This document shows, in pieces, positions 29,691-41,700 of a stretch of 64,000 nt of DNA (position 1 is its first letter; each line of letters begins with the position of its first letter). Both the position numbers and the translations under genes were made by a program. Source of the stretch: Haematococcus lacustris (taxonomy: Eukaryota; Chlorophyta; Chlorophyceae; Chlamydomonadales; Haematococcaceae); contig JASKMD010000019.1 in assembly GCA_030144725.1 (NCBI GenBank), positions 2,892,001 to 2,956,000 of the forward strand. The letters are read 5' to 3'. Below the pieces are notes generated by a model, which saw only the letters and a program-made list of their open reading frames with translations, made no database searches and had not been told where the DNA came from.

Positions 29691-31969
29691 CACTCCGTGA
29701 TATTCATCCGTAATACCCTGAAATGCTCAAAATAGTCACAGACGTCTCAAAGCACGACACCTCGCGGCTCCATGACTCGGCAGGAGCGTAAGGGCACCGT
29801 CACGCAAAATCAGCGAGCTAATGAGTAAGGTGCTGATGATATTACAAATGTTTAAATAATTATTAGAGGTGGTACCCTAATCTACACCTCTACATCTCTA
29901 CGCCTCCATACACCTTCTGATCTGCCCCTCTAAACTACAACCTCGCCCTGGTGCCCTCCTCGCAGCCCGGGTGCTCATAAACACCCAACGCCTGCCTCAA
30001 CACACCACCCGGGCCACCCCACACTCGTGTCACGGCACACACCGCCAGAGCCACCCCACTGGGTAGCTAGCCCAGGGACCCAGGGCGGTAGCCAGCGTCC
30101 CCACCTGGCCGCCTAACCCTCATGTGACGACATCCATGCCAGACATGCCGAGGTGTCGACCTGTGGGTAACCGGGTGCACTCTCGAGATGAGTGCAACCC
30201 CCCAGACCGGTGGCACGTCCCCTCCTAAGACGATTGAGCTTCTCATCAAAACTTTGCCAGGGCCGACCAGCTGCCTCTAGCTCACGAGGTTGCAACCACC
30301 CAGGACGACACCCCGGTGACAGCGTCCAATACCGCGCTGCCACCCCTGACAGCTCGCCAGCAGCGCACAATATCCAGCAACTGCGCTCAACATGCTGGCG
30401 GTGGCCACAACTGCAACACGGCGCCGCTGACCCTCAGGCGATCAAGCCAACATGGAGCTAGAGCGCTCCCCGACACAATAATCTTACGCAGTACACGTCC
30501 ACATTGCCCTAGCGCCAGGCCTCTCACCCCAGCCATCGCCCTCCATGACCAGCACATGCACGCAGCAAGCTGAGCACCCGGCCCTCCGGGGCTGCAGCTG
30601 CTGCAGCTGCTTCGAGGATCGTCACGCTGCCTGCTCTGATATGCAAGGTGGCTGAAGCTGACGGTATGTGTTGCAGGGAGTGGACCCCTGGTGGGCAGAC
30701 CTCATGGCAGCGGCCACCAGGCAGGTCCAGGCGCAGGCTGTGTGGACCACTGGGGCGCACCCACTGCTCTCACCAAGGAAGCTGAATGGCCGCATTGTGC
30801 AGCGCACTTTGTTTCTGAGCAGATAGGGGTCACGAGCCCGAGCTGGGCAGGGCGGCCAGGGGGTGCCCAGCCCCCACACCTCTCCAGGTAGGGGTCCTCT
30901 TGCAGGCCACCTCACCCTCATGTCAAAGACACCCATGCACGCGTGCCGAGGATCCTGACAGCTCGTGAAAGGGATGCCCAGAGCGGCCAGGCATTGCTGG
31001 GGCGAGGGGGACAAGGCCGCGTCATCGTCAGTAATGTCTGCTGCTGGGCCGCAACGCAGCTCGGCTGGTGGGCTGCTTGAGCTGTGAAATGGTGCCCAGC
31101 TTGGCTGTGCTGGAGGTTGTGGAAGGGGGTGGGAGAGGGAGGCAGGTAAGTGTTGGGCGCAAAAGTTTCTTGAAAGGCCACCTCCATGTTCATGACTCCT
31201 TGCCCGCCCTGTTCATGCTGCTGCCTCCTGCCCTGCATATGCTTGGGAGCGTCCAGCCTGCTGCCTTGGTGGCGACATCCCCCCTGCCCCTGCTGTGGCC
31301 CTGTGGTACTATCAGCCTAGCCAAGCAATGTCAGCTTGCTGCTGTGGGGTGAGGTTGTGCAGTGAGGGGTGGTGGTGCTGAACTGCCAATGCCTGTAAAC
31401 GGACTTCATTGTTCACTACACATCACTACATCATATAACTGATAGCTGCCCACTACTGCCATCGCTGCTGCTGCTGCTGCTTCACTAATGATTGCTGCAC
31501 TCTTCCTGCTGCTCTTGTCGGAGTACTGTGCTGCTGCTCTGTCCTGCACTGCCCACTGCGAGTGCATGATGCTGCACGCAATTCCGAGACCTGTCTCACT
31601 ACTCAACTGCACTTAACTACAGCCGCATCCACCCAAGGCAATGCACTATGGGCTGCTGGCGGCAGGCGGCCCACCAGGCTGCTGCTTTATGTTGCTGCGG
31701 GGGAGCCACGGCTGAGGCCCTTGAGCCACGCTCAGGCTGCTGTGTGGCGCCCCGAGGGCTGCTCCAGGCAGAGGGCCGCCATGAGGCTGGCAGGGACGTC
31801 CACATGCGCGATGGAGGTCACGCTGGCAGGAGGCGCCCCGCCCACCCTGCCTGGGGAGTAAGCTGGCTGGGGCTGCAGCAGGGAGAGCGTGGCTGGGAGC
31901 ACAGGGCAGGGTGGGGCAAAGCTGGCGGCCTCCGTGGCCAAAGGAGCTGGGCTGCAGGTCTTGCCATCG
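29691..31969. other. Intergenic, mostly unrecognised
   Basis: No gene could be assembled. At 29653, 31157 and 38439 a ~45-bp module recurs (GGGCGCAAAAGTTTCTTGAA then AGGCCACCTCCATGTT). A plus-strand open piece at 30676-30825 (VDPWWADLMAAATRQ; LNGRIVQRTLFLSR) follows a TTGCAG acceptor-like site and may be an isolated exon, but no donor or partner exon was found. The rest shows nothing. Confidence 0.35.
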
Positions 31970-32510
31970 TCAGACTGGCTGACCAAGGGGTAGCCCTCCA
32001 GGCCCAGCGGGGGGCACAGGGGGGGCAGGGACCCCTGCCGAGGGGGGGGGACTCCCGGCCCCAGCTGCTGCCCGCTCCATATCATGCCTGCTTGCTGCAG
32101 GGCGTGTGGGGCTGCTCCCATCTACTGCCCAGCCAGGAATGGCCATGGGTTTGGGACTGTCTGACCACGCACTGCTGGGCGTGCTGGAGGGGCTGTGCGG
32201 CAGCAGCAGCGACTGTGCAGGGCCTCGGCCTGAGCCTGGCACGGCCAGCTCTGCCTGGGACCGGTCAGGCGGCAGTGGTGAGACAGGGGAGCCGGAGGCT
32301 GTCAGGCTGCCCTCTGCATGGCCTTCGTCCTGCCGCCCATGCATGCCTGCCTGCTGTGCCCCCAACAGTGACCAGCCCTCCTCCTGACCCCCGGCCTGGG
32401 CTGCCTCCCTGCGCTGCTGCCGCTGCTGCTGCCGCTGGCGGTCGTTGCCGCGGCCTGCCTCAGCGCGCACAGGGGTCTTGGAAGGCGACACCCTGATGGG
32501 CTGGGATCCT

Positions 32511-32601
<91 letters not shown>

Positions 32602-35342
32602 GTTTTGAGGCAAGAGCAAGAGTCTGAGGAGCAGTGTCCAGGTCATGAGATGACAAGCAAGCCCAGGATGGCACCAGAGGGCAGCAGCAGGAGAAGTGGA
32701 AGTAGGCTCCTGTGAATGCCAAGATATTGGTAGTACTCTTGGTGGATCCAGACTAGCCACTGCTACCTGTGGGCTACCCGCCATGAACACACCACCTCAG
32801 CCCTCAGCACTAGCCCACCAGCAAACAAAGCAGGCATGCAAAGCAGGCAGCAGTAGGCCGTTGCAAAAAGGTGCAGTGCACTAAGCAATTAGCACACTGC
32901 GCCCTCCACATGGCCGTGTCAGACATGGCAGGTGGCCAGACACGGCGCTGGGCCGGCAGGCCATCATTGAAGCAGGCAGACAGGCAGCTTGGCAGACGAG
33001 CACTGACCCAGCAGAGCACCGGAGCAGTTGAGAGCTGCCATGGCCCCCTCCGCCCCGCCAAACTCGACAAAGGCAATCCGTGTGGGGTGGGCCATGTCTC
33101 CCAGCAACCGCAGCTTGCTCACATTGCCTGCAGCAGCCAGCGAGCAGCAGAGCGCAGTACAGGGGCGGTGACCTTGCGGATCAGCAACAGAGGGGAAAGC
33201 GGCTGCATACAGGGCAGGTCAAGCCATAGAATGCTCGGCAAAGGAGCAACATCAGCAGGGCAAAAACAGCAGATATGATCTGGCGGTGCAGCAGCAGGGG
33301 AAGAGGTTGCTGGGCCTGACTTCCTGCTGAGCCACAGTGTAGGGCGCTGCCTGCACACTGGCAGCAACCTGCAGCATGTGCCTGGCCACCAGCAGCAGGC
33401 CCTCACCGCACAGCTGCTCGAAGAAGGCGCGCACGTCCGCCCTGTCCACCTTCTTGTCGATGTTGGTCACGTAGACGGTGCGCGAGCAACGCTCCACCTG
33501 CAGCATGCGCCAACAGAGTCAGTCAGCACAGCAGCAGCTGAGGGGCAGCAAGAGAAAACTGATGTGCGGGGTCAACCACGGGGTCCGCTGCCCTCACTGC
33601 GAGCTGCCTTTGCAAGACCCTGACTTTGTGGCCCTGTGCAAGACGGCTTGTAGTGCCTGCAGGCTGGCGGTAGAGGCGGAGCGGCTAGGTGCGTTGCTGA
33701 CCTCATCACCAGAGCGTGGCATCAGGTCCTGGCTAACCGGCACGATAGCGGTTTTGCTGGGCAGCACACGCAGGGGGCTGGAGCCCAGGAGGCTGCCGCT
33801 CTTCAGCAGCGCCTGCACACACCAAGCCACCAGGCGGGGGGCAGCTCAGCTGCCAGTGAGGCGTGAGGCTGCAGCGCCAGGGCTTAGGGAGGGGCTGAGG
33901 CTGAGGCAGAGGCAGGGCAGCACCAAAGCACCAGGTAGGCTGTACCAGGCTCTGCCCTGACCTGCAGAGGGGTACAGTCCCTGCTCAGCCTCTCCATGCC
34001 CTGGCTGCTGTTCTCTGCTTGGGCTGTGCCCCTTCTTGCATCCCTACTCCCACGCAACTGCTGCTGCTGCTGCACGTACCTTTTGCACTGACTCCTGCTC
34101 CGCAAACTCCAGGAAGGCGAAGCGCAGCGCTGACTTGGGATCGCCACAAATGCGGCAGTCCTGCACTGCCCCGCACTCGCTGAAGAAGCTGGCCAGCAGC
34201 TCCTCTGTCACCTGCAGGCACCAAGCAGGGCAGCCAGCAAGGCTGGGAAGAGAGCAGAGGGCATGTGCAGACAACTTTGGTGATGTTGCACAGGCGCCAA
34301 GACAGACAGCAGCCCGGCAAACCGCACAGCAGCCGCGCAGCAGCAGGCCAATGGCTGTGAGCACCTATCATAGGATGCTGCGAGCCTCATCATGGAAACA
34401 CCAGACGGTGAGTGACCTGTACCTGCAGGTCCAGATAGGAAACGTAGATTGTCCTGCGCACATTGTCCTCCATGCCTTTCTGGGACCTGCGGGGCTTGGT
34501 TGCCGCATGCACCGTCTGCTGCGGCATGGGCTGGGAAAACGACCTGACCAGCTGGCTGCCCTGCGCTCCTGCCAGGAAGCCTAGGCCGTTGCTGCCCTGA
34601 GTCAGGAGGGCCTTGGCACTTCCACCCAGGCTGCCGTGGGAGGCCGACTGCCCAACATGTACCAGCTGTGTGTGGTGGACAGCTTGGCTGTGCTGCAGCT
34701 GCAATGGCTGGGCATACAAGGAAGGGTGGGAGAGGGAGGGGTGGGACAGGGAGGGGTATGCTCGGCCAGTGCTTAGCACCATGTGCATGTTGGCTATGGG
34801 CTGCACAGGCCATGCATTGGGAGTAGATGCTCGTGTCATGTTGGGTGAACTGGTGTTGAGGAGCAGGGGCGCTGCCAGCTGGTTGCCTGGCCCCTGCTGC
34901 AAGAAGGTGCCTTGCGAGAGATGTCCAGAGTGCACCTGGAAGCCAGGTTGGTGTTGCAGCATTTGCAGTGGAGGGATCAGACCTGGCTGCTGCTGCATGT
35001 ACTGCCCCTGCGCCAGCTGCACCGGGAAAGTATTGAATGCTGCACTGCCAAGCTGCATGTCGTTGTGCATCAGCGGAACCTGCACTCACAGAATGCAGTG
35101 TAAGGGCCTTATCTTGTCAGCATGCCCTCTTGATAGGTCTGTACAGCACGTTCACTAGTTCTTCCAACATCAGCACGCGTACATCACCTGCGAGCTGTTG
35201 TGCGGTGAGATCCCCAGGCCTCCGCTGCCGTAGCGCTCAGGCTGGGAAGTCATGCGGGTTTGCAAAGGTCCAAAAGTATGTATTGGGACCAGCTGTGGGG
35301 CTCCTGGCAGCATCTGTCCATCGCTCGCAAAGTCGATGAAGC
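31970..35342 (-). CDS. CID8-13-like RNA-binding protein with two RRMs (first exon unresolved)
   Basis: The minus-strand exons are 35188-35342, 34423-35079, 34080-34211, 33702-33812, 33407-33497, 33008-33127 and 31970-32508. They join in frame to a stop and give 600 residues. RRM1: RRTIYVSYLDLQVTEELLAS, CRICGDPKSALRFAFLEF, then RVLPSKTAIVPV. RRM2: RTVYVTNIDKKVDRADVRAF, LRLLGDMAHPTRIAFVEF, then PIRVSPSKTPVR. This block order and the two SKTA/SKTP motifs are diagnostic of plant CTC-interacting-domain proteins CID8-13, cytoplasmic RNA-binding partners of poly(A)-binding protein. The N-terminal part is Gln/Met/Pro-rich and the C-terminal tail is Ser/Pro-rich, making it longer than plant members. 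A PAM2 motif was not found and may lie in the missing first exon. The last intron ends in a long CTG repeat that supplies the acceptor. Confidence 0.9.
32511..32596. repeat. (CAG)n on plus strand = (CTG)n at the 3' splice site of the CID-like gene
   Basis: About 28 triplets. On the transcribed (minus) strand they read CTG, end in CAG and are immediately followed by the exon starting GATCCC at 32508. The polypyrimidine tract position is thus occupied by the repeat. Confidence 0.95.
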
Positions 35343-36162
35343 CTGCGTCAGGTTACAGACAGTGGAGGTGGTTCCACGCCAGGTTTCGCCGAGTGGCCCC
35401 ACGCCAGCTATTATCGAACAGCAACAAGCACGGATGCCGCCGTCTAAGGTGCTCCGCAAGCTTGTAAGGATGCCGAGGTGCCAAGGTGCAAAGCAGGCTC
35501 ACCCATGTGCGCGCCATGCCCAAGCAACGCTGGCGGTCCCAAGCAACGCTGGCGGACTTGCCCATTGACCTCAAACACTGCGGCACGATCCCATCAACAC
35601 TAACTCCTAACCAGGAACTTCTAAGCATAAGCACGGTAGGCTGCTGCGTACTCGTACTCACTTGGTTCTGGCTCTGTTCCCTCCGTCGTCGGTGCCTATT
35701 GTTTCAGCTTCTTAGTTTATCGGCCACGCGAGGTGAAGAGCCCGTGCGCGTTGTGCTATATGTGCAGATGCGGGTAGATGGCTGGATGTGATGCAAGTCA
35801 CATGTGACCCATGCGCATGTACAGCTTGCAACACGCGGACTACATTTCTTCTGTCCGTTATTGCATACCATCTCCCTAGCCTGCATAAGTGTTTTGGTGC
35901 GTAGCAGCATAGCAATAGTTATGTTTGAGTCAATTGTACATTTACGGTTACAAACAGTTACACTCAAGCCGACACGTAGCGTCCTTCTCGATTAACGCTC
36001 CTTGAACCTCCCGTGTACCGCAAGGCACACTGCTCCATCGCGTACATTTCGCAGGACAACGGCGCAATACACCTACTTTGACCCGGTACTGCCTACCCGT
36101 CACCTCACTAAGCAGCCATATCATAATCTGAAACATAATCTCATAGCCACAAGCTCATAACA
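35343..36162. promoter_or_regulatory. Divergent spacer between CID-like and methyltransferase genes
   Basis: The first exon of the CID-like gene should lie here (it must end in phase 1), but no candidate was convincing; ATG at about 35599 could open MGSCR and splice at 35584. A 19-bp direct repeat (GGTCCCAAGCAACGCTGGC type) occurs at 35520-35555. Promoters of both genes are expected here. Confidence 0.35.
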
Positions 36163-38311
36163 ATGAGCGGCAGCGCCTATGCCAGCCACTGGGACCGGCA
36201 GCATGCCAAAGACGAGCATGGGCACCACGAGTGGCACGCCCGGTGGGAGGAGGGGGGGGGGGGGCTGGCTGCCCTGCTGGAGCCTTACCTGCTCTCCCTT
36301 CAAGGTGAGTGCCAGGCTCACAAGGCACGGCCCTCAGCCTCTGCCTACCTGCCCCCTGGCATGCTGCCCTGCACACCCTGGCCCCTCAGTACGAGTGCTG
36401 GCCCCGCGCCCCTACCCCTATCCCCCACATGGCCCCCACCCCCCTGCCGCCCCCAGGGTCCAGCGCCAGCAAGGGCCTGGTGGTTGCGGACCTGGGCTGT
36501 GGCTCCAGCCTGCTAGGCCACCAGCTGGCCAGGCACTGCGGGGCGCCCACCCACCTGCTGCTGCTGGACGCGTCCCCATTGCCACTCATGCGCTCCAGGC
36601 AAACCCACTACGCTGCCTCAGGCCCCCCTGACCGCCAGCCTTGCGCAGCGCCGGCAGAGCCAGGAGCCAGGCTGCCTGCCCAGGCAGTGGCTGTGGAGCA
36701 GCAGCAGGCGCCGCCGCATGTTGGACTACAGGCAGAGGAGCCGCAGGCATGCTGTGGCACTGGACTGGGAGGCGGGGCGGGCTGCGCCGTGTCCTGGGTG
36801 CAGGGCGACTGCCGGGCGCTGCCGCTGCGCTCCGCCAGCGTTGACCTTCTGCTGGACAAGGTGAGAACGCGGCCCCGCAGAGGCAGCAGGACCAGCTCAT
36901 GCGGCTATGACTTATGGCAGTGCACAGTGGGAATGGGGGGAGGGCCATGTGGGGGGCGGAGGCACCAGCCAGCGGGTCCGACCAGAGGGGGCAGCAGTAG
37001 GTACCTTGCCACGCAAGTCCAGCCACAGCCACAGCGTCATCAGCTTAGCGGGCAACAAGTACCACCACAGAGGCAGAGCCATGTGGGCCTCACCAGGGGC
37101 AGCGGCTTTCCACACGCATGGCACAAGCGCCTTCAGCCTACACTATTGAGTGATCCCTGCGACAGGGCTGTAGCTTGGAGTGGGCATGCCTGACATGCAC
37201 AGGTTGAAGCTGTTGACAACTCAAGGACAAAATTCAAACACAACACTGTGCCACATATTCCTGCTGCTGCTGCTGCTATGCACCTGCTGCTGCTATGCAC
37301 CTGCTGTTGCTGTGCACTACTGTGCACCTTCATACCCCAGGCTTCGGTACTCCTTGCCCTGCCCTGCTGCTCCTCTGTGCTTCACCCCACACCCCACACC
37401 CTAGGGTTAGGCAGGGGCCAGCAGACAGCGGAGCGGTGTGGACGCTGTCCTGCCACAATGGCAGCAACACCTGCTGCTGCCCCTGCTGCCACCCCTGCTG
37501 CTGCTGCTGCTGTGCCAAGCAGGGCACGCTGGATGCCTTGTGGTCTGACACTGAGCGCGGCGCCATGCTGGCCGAGTGTACCCGGCTGCTGGCCCCGCCC
37601 TGCGGCCTCCTGGCCTCCGTGGCCTTTGCCTCACGCGCCCGCCTGGACCTGCTAGCGGCCCTGGGCCCGGCGCTGGGCCTGCGCTGCCGGCTGCATGTGC
37701 TGGGGGAGGGGGACCCTGCACGCGGCCACGAGGTGCGGGTGACCGGGGAGTGGGGTGTCGGCTGGTGGCTGACTAGGGCCGGCAGTGGGCATAGGAGGAG
37801 GTGCTCCGGTCAGGATAAGGGTTGCCAACGTGAGAGGCGCCATGCTGCCTTGTCACGCATGCTGCCCGGTCACTGCTTGTGGTGTGATGATGTACTCCCT
37901 TGAACCCCTAAACTCTTCTCACTGCTCACGGTACCAGCAGCGGCAGGGTGCTCCCTGCAGCTGTGCAGGCCCACAGGAGCGCTGCAGGGCAGGGCTGGTG
38001 CACGCAAACCAACTGGCTTTGGTCCTCTGAGGGGGAGGGGGGGGGGGGGGGAGCTGCACACAGGCAGCAGCGCAGGCAGGCGTGGGGGCAGTGTAGAGCG
38101 AGCTGCCCTGCCCCCTGGCCCTTGTCCTCCTCGCCCTCAGGTGCGCTTCCTCGCCCTGCTCGGCCGCGACTTCGGCGCCGTGCCGCACGACCCCAGCGCT
38201 CTGACCTGCGCACTGCTCGCGCGCTTGGCAGCGAGTGGCAGCTTGCTGGAGAGCGACGACGAAGCTAGTCCCTGTGATGGAGGGGAGGGGGGGACTCTGT
38301 TCGATGCCTGA
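36163..38311 (+). CDS. Class I SAM-dependent methyltransferase (METTL12/EEF1AKNMT-like), four exons
   Basis: Exons 36163-36304, 36457-36860, 37523-37732 and 38141-38311 encode 308 residues in frame. It starts MSGSAYASHWDRQHAKDEHG, like the YWD start of METTL-type protein lysine methyltransferases. Motif I is VVADLGCGSSLLGHQL, the acidic strand-2 end is LLLDASPLPLM, and the post-motif block is GDCRALPLRSASVDLLLDKG followed by TLDALW. The DKGTLDAL signature is typical of CSKMT (METTL12) and METTL13/EEF1AKNMT relatives, which methylate lysines in citrate synthase or EF1A. The exact substrate cannot be told. Between strand 2 and the acidic motif is a ~70-residue low-complexity insertion. No clear targeting peptide is present. 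The third acceptor (CCAAGCAG) follows a short CTG run. Confidence 0.85.
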
Positions 38312-38778
38312 GTGCCCGCCACACTGACAGTTGTGCGCCACATGCGGCTGTGTGGCCGCTGTTGAGTGCTTACTTTGCCGTGCTGTGTAGGGATTTCTGG
38401 GGGGCAGGAGGGGGCAGGAGGGGGCAGGAGGGGGCAGGCAGGGGCGCAAAGTTGCTTGTAAGGCCACCTCCGTGTACGCCACTCTGTAACTTATATTCAA
38501 ATGTTGTAGTCACCACCAGGGCCTGACCTGATGCTGCCGGTCGCCATGCACACGTACGCAGTTTGCAGCATGAAGCTGGGCTATAGCTACACAAGGCGCA
38601 CTCCTACTACCCACGCCTGCCTGCCCAGTTGCCAGCCTGGTGTGCACAGGGTACAACGGGACCGTTGTCAACGGTGCGCTCGCATGCATGGTGTCTACGT
38701 TTATGGAATTTCAAATCCCACCGCGGTTTACCCAGTGCCAAAGTCCAAGTCCCACCAGGCTACCGTGTTGTCGCCAGC
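38312..38778 (+). promoter_or_regulatory. Spacer between methyltransferase and GRP170 genes
   Basis: Holds the 3' flank of the methyltransferase, a copy of the 45-bp dispersed module at about 38439, and presumably the GRP170 promoter. Four GGGGCAGGAG units sit at about 38401-38436. Confidence 0.4.
38485..38489 (+). terminator. Candidate poly(A) signal TGTAA for the methyltransferase gene
   Basis: TGTAA occurs 174 nt after the stop. Consensus match only. Confidence 0.3.
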
Positions 38779-41700
38779 ATGGGTGCTCCCAGCGCAGCCC
38801 AGCTGTGCATCGCGGTTGCCCTGCTGGTAGCTGTAGCACCCGTGTGCCAGGCATCGCTGATGGCCATTGACCTTGGCAGCGAGTTCTTGAAGGTCAGCCT
38901 GATCAAGCCTGGGCGCACCCCCATCTCAATCGTCACAAACGAGATGTCCAAGCGGAAAACACCGTCCTTGGTCGGCTTCGCAAATGGCGAGCGGCTACTG
39001 GGTGAAGAAGCATCCTCGTTCGCGGTCCGCTTTCCAGAAACCACAATTGCGAGGGCGATGGACCTCCTTGGTAGAGCAGGCGACGACAGCGCGCTGCAGC
39101 AAATGCTGAAGGCACACAAGCTGCCGCATAGGGTAGTATCGCACCCCACCCGCGGCGTCGCCGCTGTCGAGGTCTCCTCAAACGGGACAATGTTCTCCGG
39201 CGAGGAGCTGGTGGTGGGTGCGCAACATAACTGCTACCGCGTGGCAAGGATCTGGGTGCAGCTGCGCCGGACAGCTCGTCGCCTTCCTTGCAAGTTCATA
39301 CCGGCATGCCTGCTGTCCATACCCGCAGGGCAGCTTGCTGCAGTATGCCCGTCAGATAGCAGAAGCACAATCCGGAGCAGCAGTGACGGATGCAGTGGTT
39401 GCAGTGCCAGCCTTCTTTGGCCAGTCCCAGCGGCAAGCCTTGATCAACGCAGCCAGCTTGGTAGGGGTGAACATCATCGGCATCATCAACACCCACACTG
39501 CAGCAGCCCTGCAGTTTGGCATCGAGCGCGACTTTGCCAACGCCACCAAGCACGTCGTGTTCTACGACATGGGGTCCGGCAGCACCGTGGTGGCCCTGGT
39601 CAGGTTCTCCAGCTACATGGTGAAGGAGGCAGGCAAGCCCAAGCCCATCTCACAGCTGGAGGTGAGCCTGCCAGTGGCCGTGCCGTGCAGGGGTGAAGGC
39701 GGTGGGCGGCTGATGGCAGGGGTGGTCAGGTCAGCTGGCAGGTGGCAGGGAGGCAGAGGCGAATGCGTGTCAGGGCCGGCAGCAGGGCAGCAGGGCAGCA
39801 GGAGGGGTGGCAGCAGGTTCTGCCGAGGCAAAGCAGGGGGCTGAGCAGCTTCACAGGCTGCTGCTGAGCGTCCAGCGGCCACCCCGTCCGCCCGTCCGCC
39901 CCGCCCCTGACCTGCACCGCACTTCCACCCACCTGCACCCTCAGCACAGGCACTGGACAGCCCCCCATGCCGCCCACCTCACTACTGGCGTTTGCCGCTG
40001 TCTGTCACACTTACACCTACACAGGAGGCCACTAGGCGCCTGCAGGCACCTCAGCCTCAGCGGCCCCACTCCTGCTCCTGACCAACCCCCCTCCCTGGCA
40101 GCGTCCCGCCTCCACCCCAACAACCCCAGCGCCTGCCTCCACACTGCCTCAGTGCCTGACCCCCCCCCAGCCCCCTGTCCCTACCAGCCTGCTGCCCTGC
40201 CCCTGCCCCTGGCCCTGCCCCTGCCCCTGGCCCTGGGCCTGGTAGGTGCGGGATGTTGAGTGGGACGCGGCCCTGGGCTCCAACAGCCTGGACGCGCTGC
40301 TGGCGGACCACTTTGCGCGCCAGTTCGCAGACAAGCACCGGCTGGACGCTGAGGAGGTGCTGGGCAACGCCAAGTCCATGGCCAAGCTCAGGAAGCAGGT
40401 GCTGGCAGGAGAGGAACAGCGGTAGGGGCACAGGGGGCACAGGGGCGGAACCCAGGGCCGACAAGAGGCATAGGTAAGGAGCATGGGGCAGGAGCAGGGC
40501 CAGGGCCAGGGCCAGGGGCAGGGTCTGCTGGTCACACGACAGCTGTGTGGGGGTCTCACTGGTGCCCTGCCGCTGCTGCTCAGCCAGGACTGACCTGCTG
40601 CTGTGTGCTGTGCTGTGCTGTGCTGTGCTGTGTGTCAGGTGCGGCGCACGAAGGAGATGCTGAGTGCAAACACGGCAGGGCCCATCAGCGTGGAGGAGTT
40701 CCATGGCGGCCTGGACTTCCAGGTGCACCCTCTGCCTGCCAGCAGACTATGCGCCAGCACCACAGCGGGCAGGAAGAGAGGGCAGCGGGCTGGTAGGATG
40801 TTGTGCCTGCAATGGGGCAAGGTGGTCACACTGGCTGCCTGACGGTCACACTAGCTGCCTGACGGTCACACTGGCCGCCTGCTGGTCACACTGTCTGCCT
40901 GTGCAGTCCACCATCAGCCGGGAGCAGTTTGAGCAGCTGGCTGGCAGCTTCTTTGATCAGGCTGCAGCGCCCCTGACCCGCATTATGGCAAGGTGGGTGA
41001 GGCCAGGGGGGGGGGCAGGGGGAGGCTTGAGGGGGGGGGGCCAGGACAGGGTAGTAGTAAGAGGGGAGGGGAGGAGGGCAGGGGGTGGCATGGAGGGGGG
41101 GGCACTGCCTGGCTGCGCCTGAGTGTTGCAGCACCTGGCCTGATGTAAGGAGACCTGACCTGAAGTAAGGAGGGCTGGCTGGCTGGCTGGAGGCTAGGAC
41201 TGCAGCTGGCCCCGGGTGAGTGAGGGGTAGGTGTTAGGGGGTAGGTAGGCATTTTGGATGGTGCTGCTGCTCCTGCTGCTGCTCCTGCTGCCATCGGCTC
41301 CCTTCCCCAGCCAGTTCAAGTGGCTTGCCTGAGTTTATACATAGTTATATGCTCGCATCCAGCTCACCACCCTGCCATCCCCCAGTGGTCCCCCCCAGCC
41401 CCTGGCCCCTGCTGCCGCCCCCCCAGCATGCTGTGCGCCCCTGTGCAGGTCAGGGCTGCAGGCTGAGGAGGTGGAGCATGTTGAGCTGCTGGGGGGGGGG
41501 ACCCGCGTGCCCCGCCTGCAGGCCGCCCTGCAGCAGGCCCTAGGGGGGCGGGCCCTGGACCGCCACATGGACTCAGACGAGGCGGTGAGGGGGGCACGCC
41601 CTTGACCCCCCCTTGACCCCCCCCTGACCCCCCCTTGACCCCCCTGGGCCCATCATCCTGACCCCGACCTCCACCTTCTGCCTGTGGGACTGAGCTCCAC

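Noticed and set aside
38629..38778. Upstream start codon for the GRP170 gene at 38629
   Set aside because: It would add a 50-residue stretch before the signal peptide; the Met at 38779 places a canonical signal peptide at the N-terminus.
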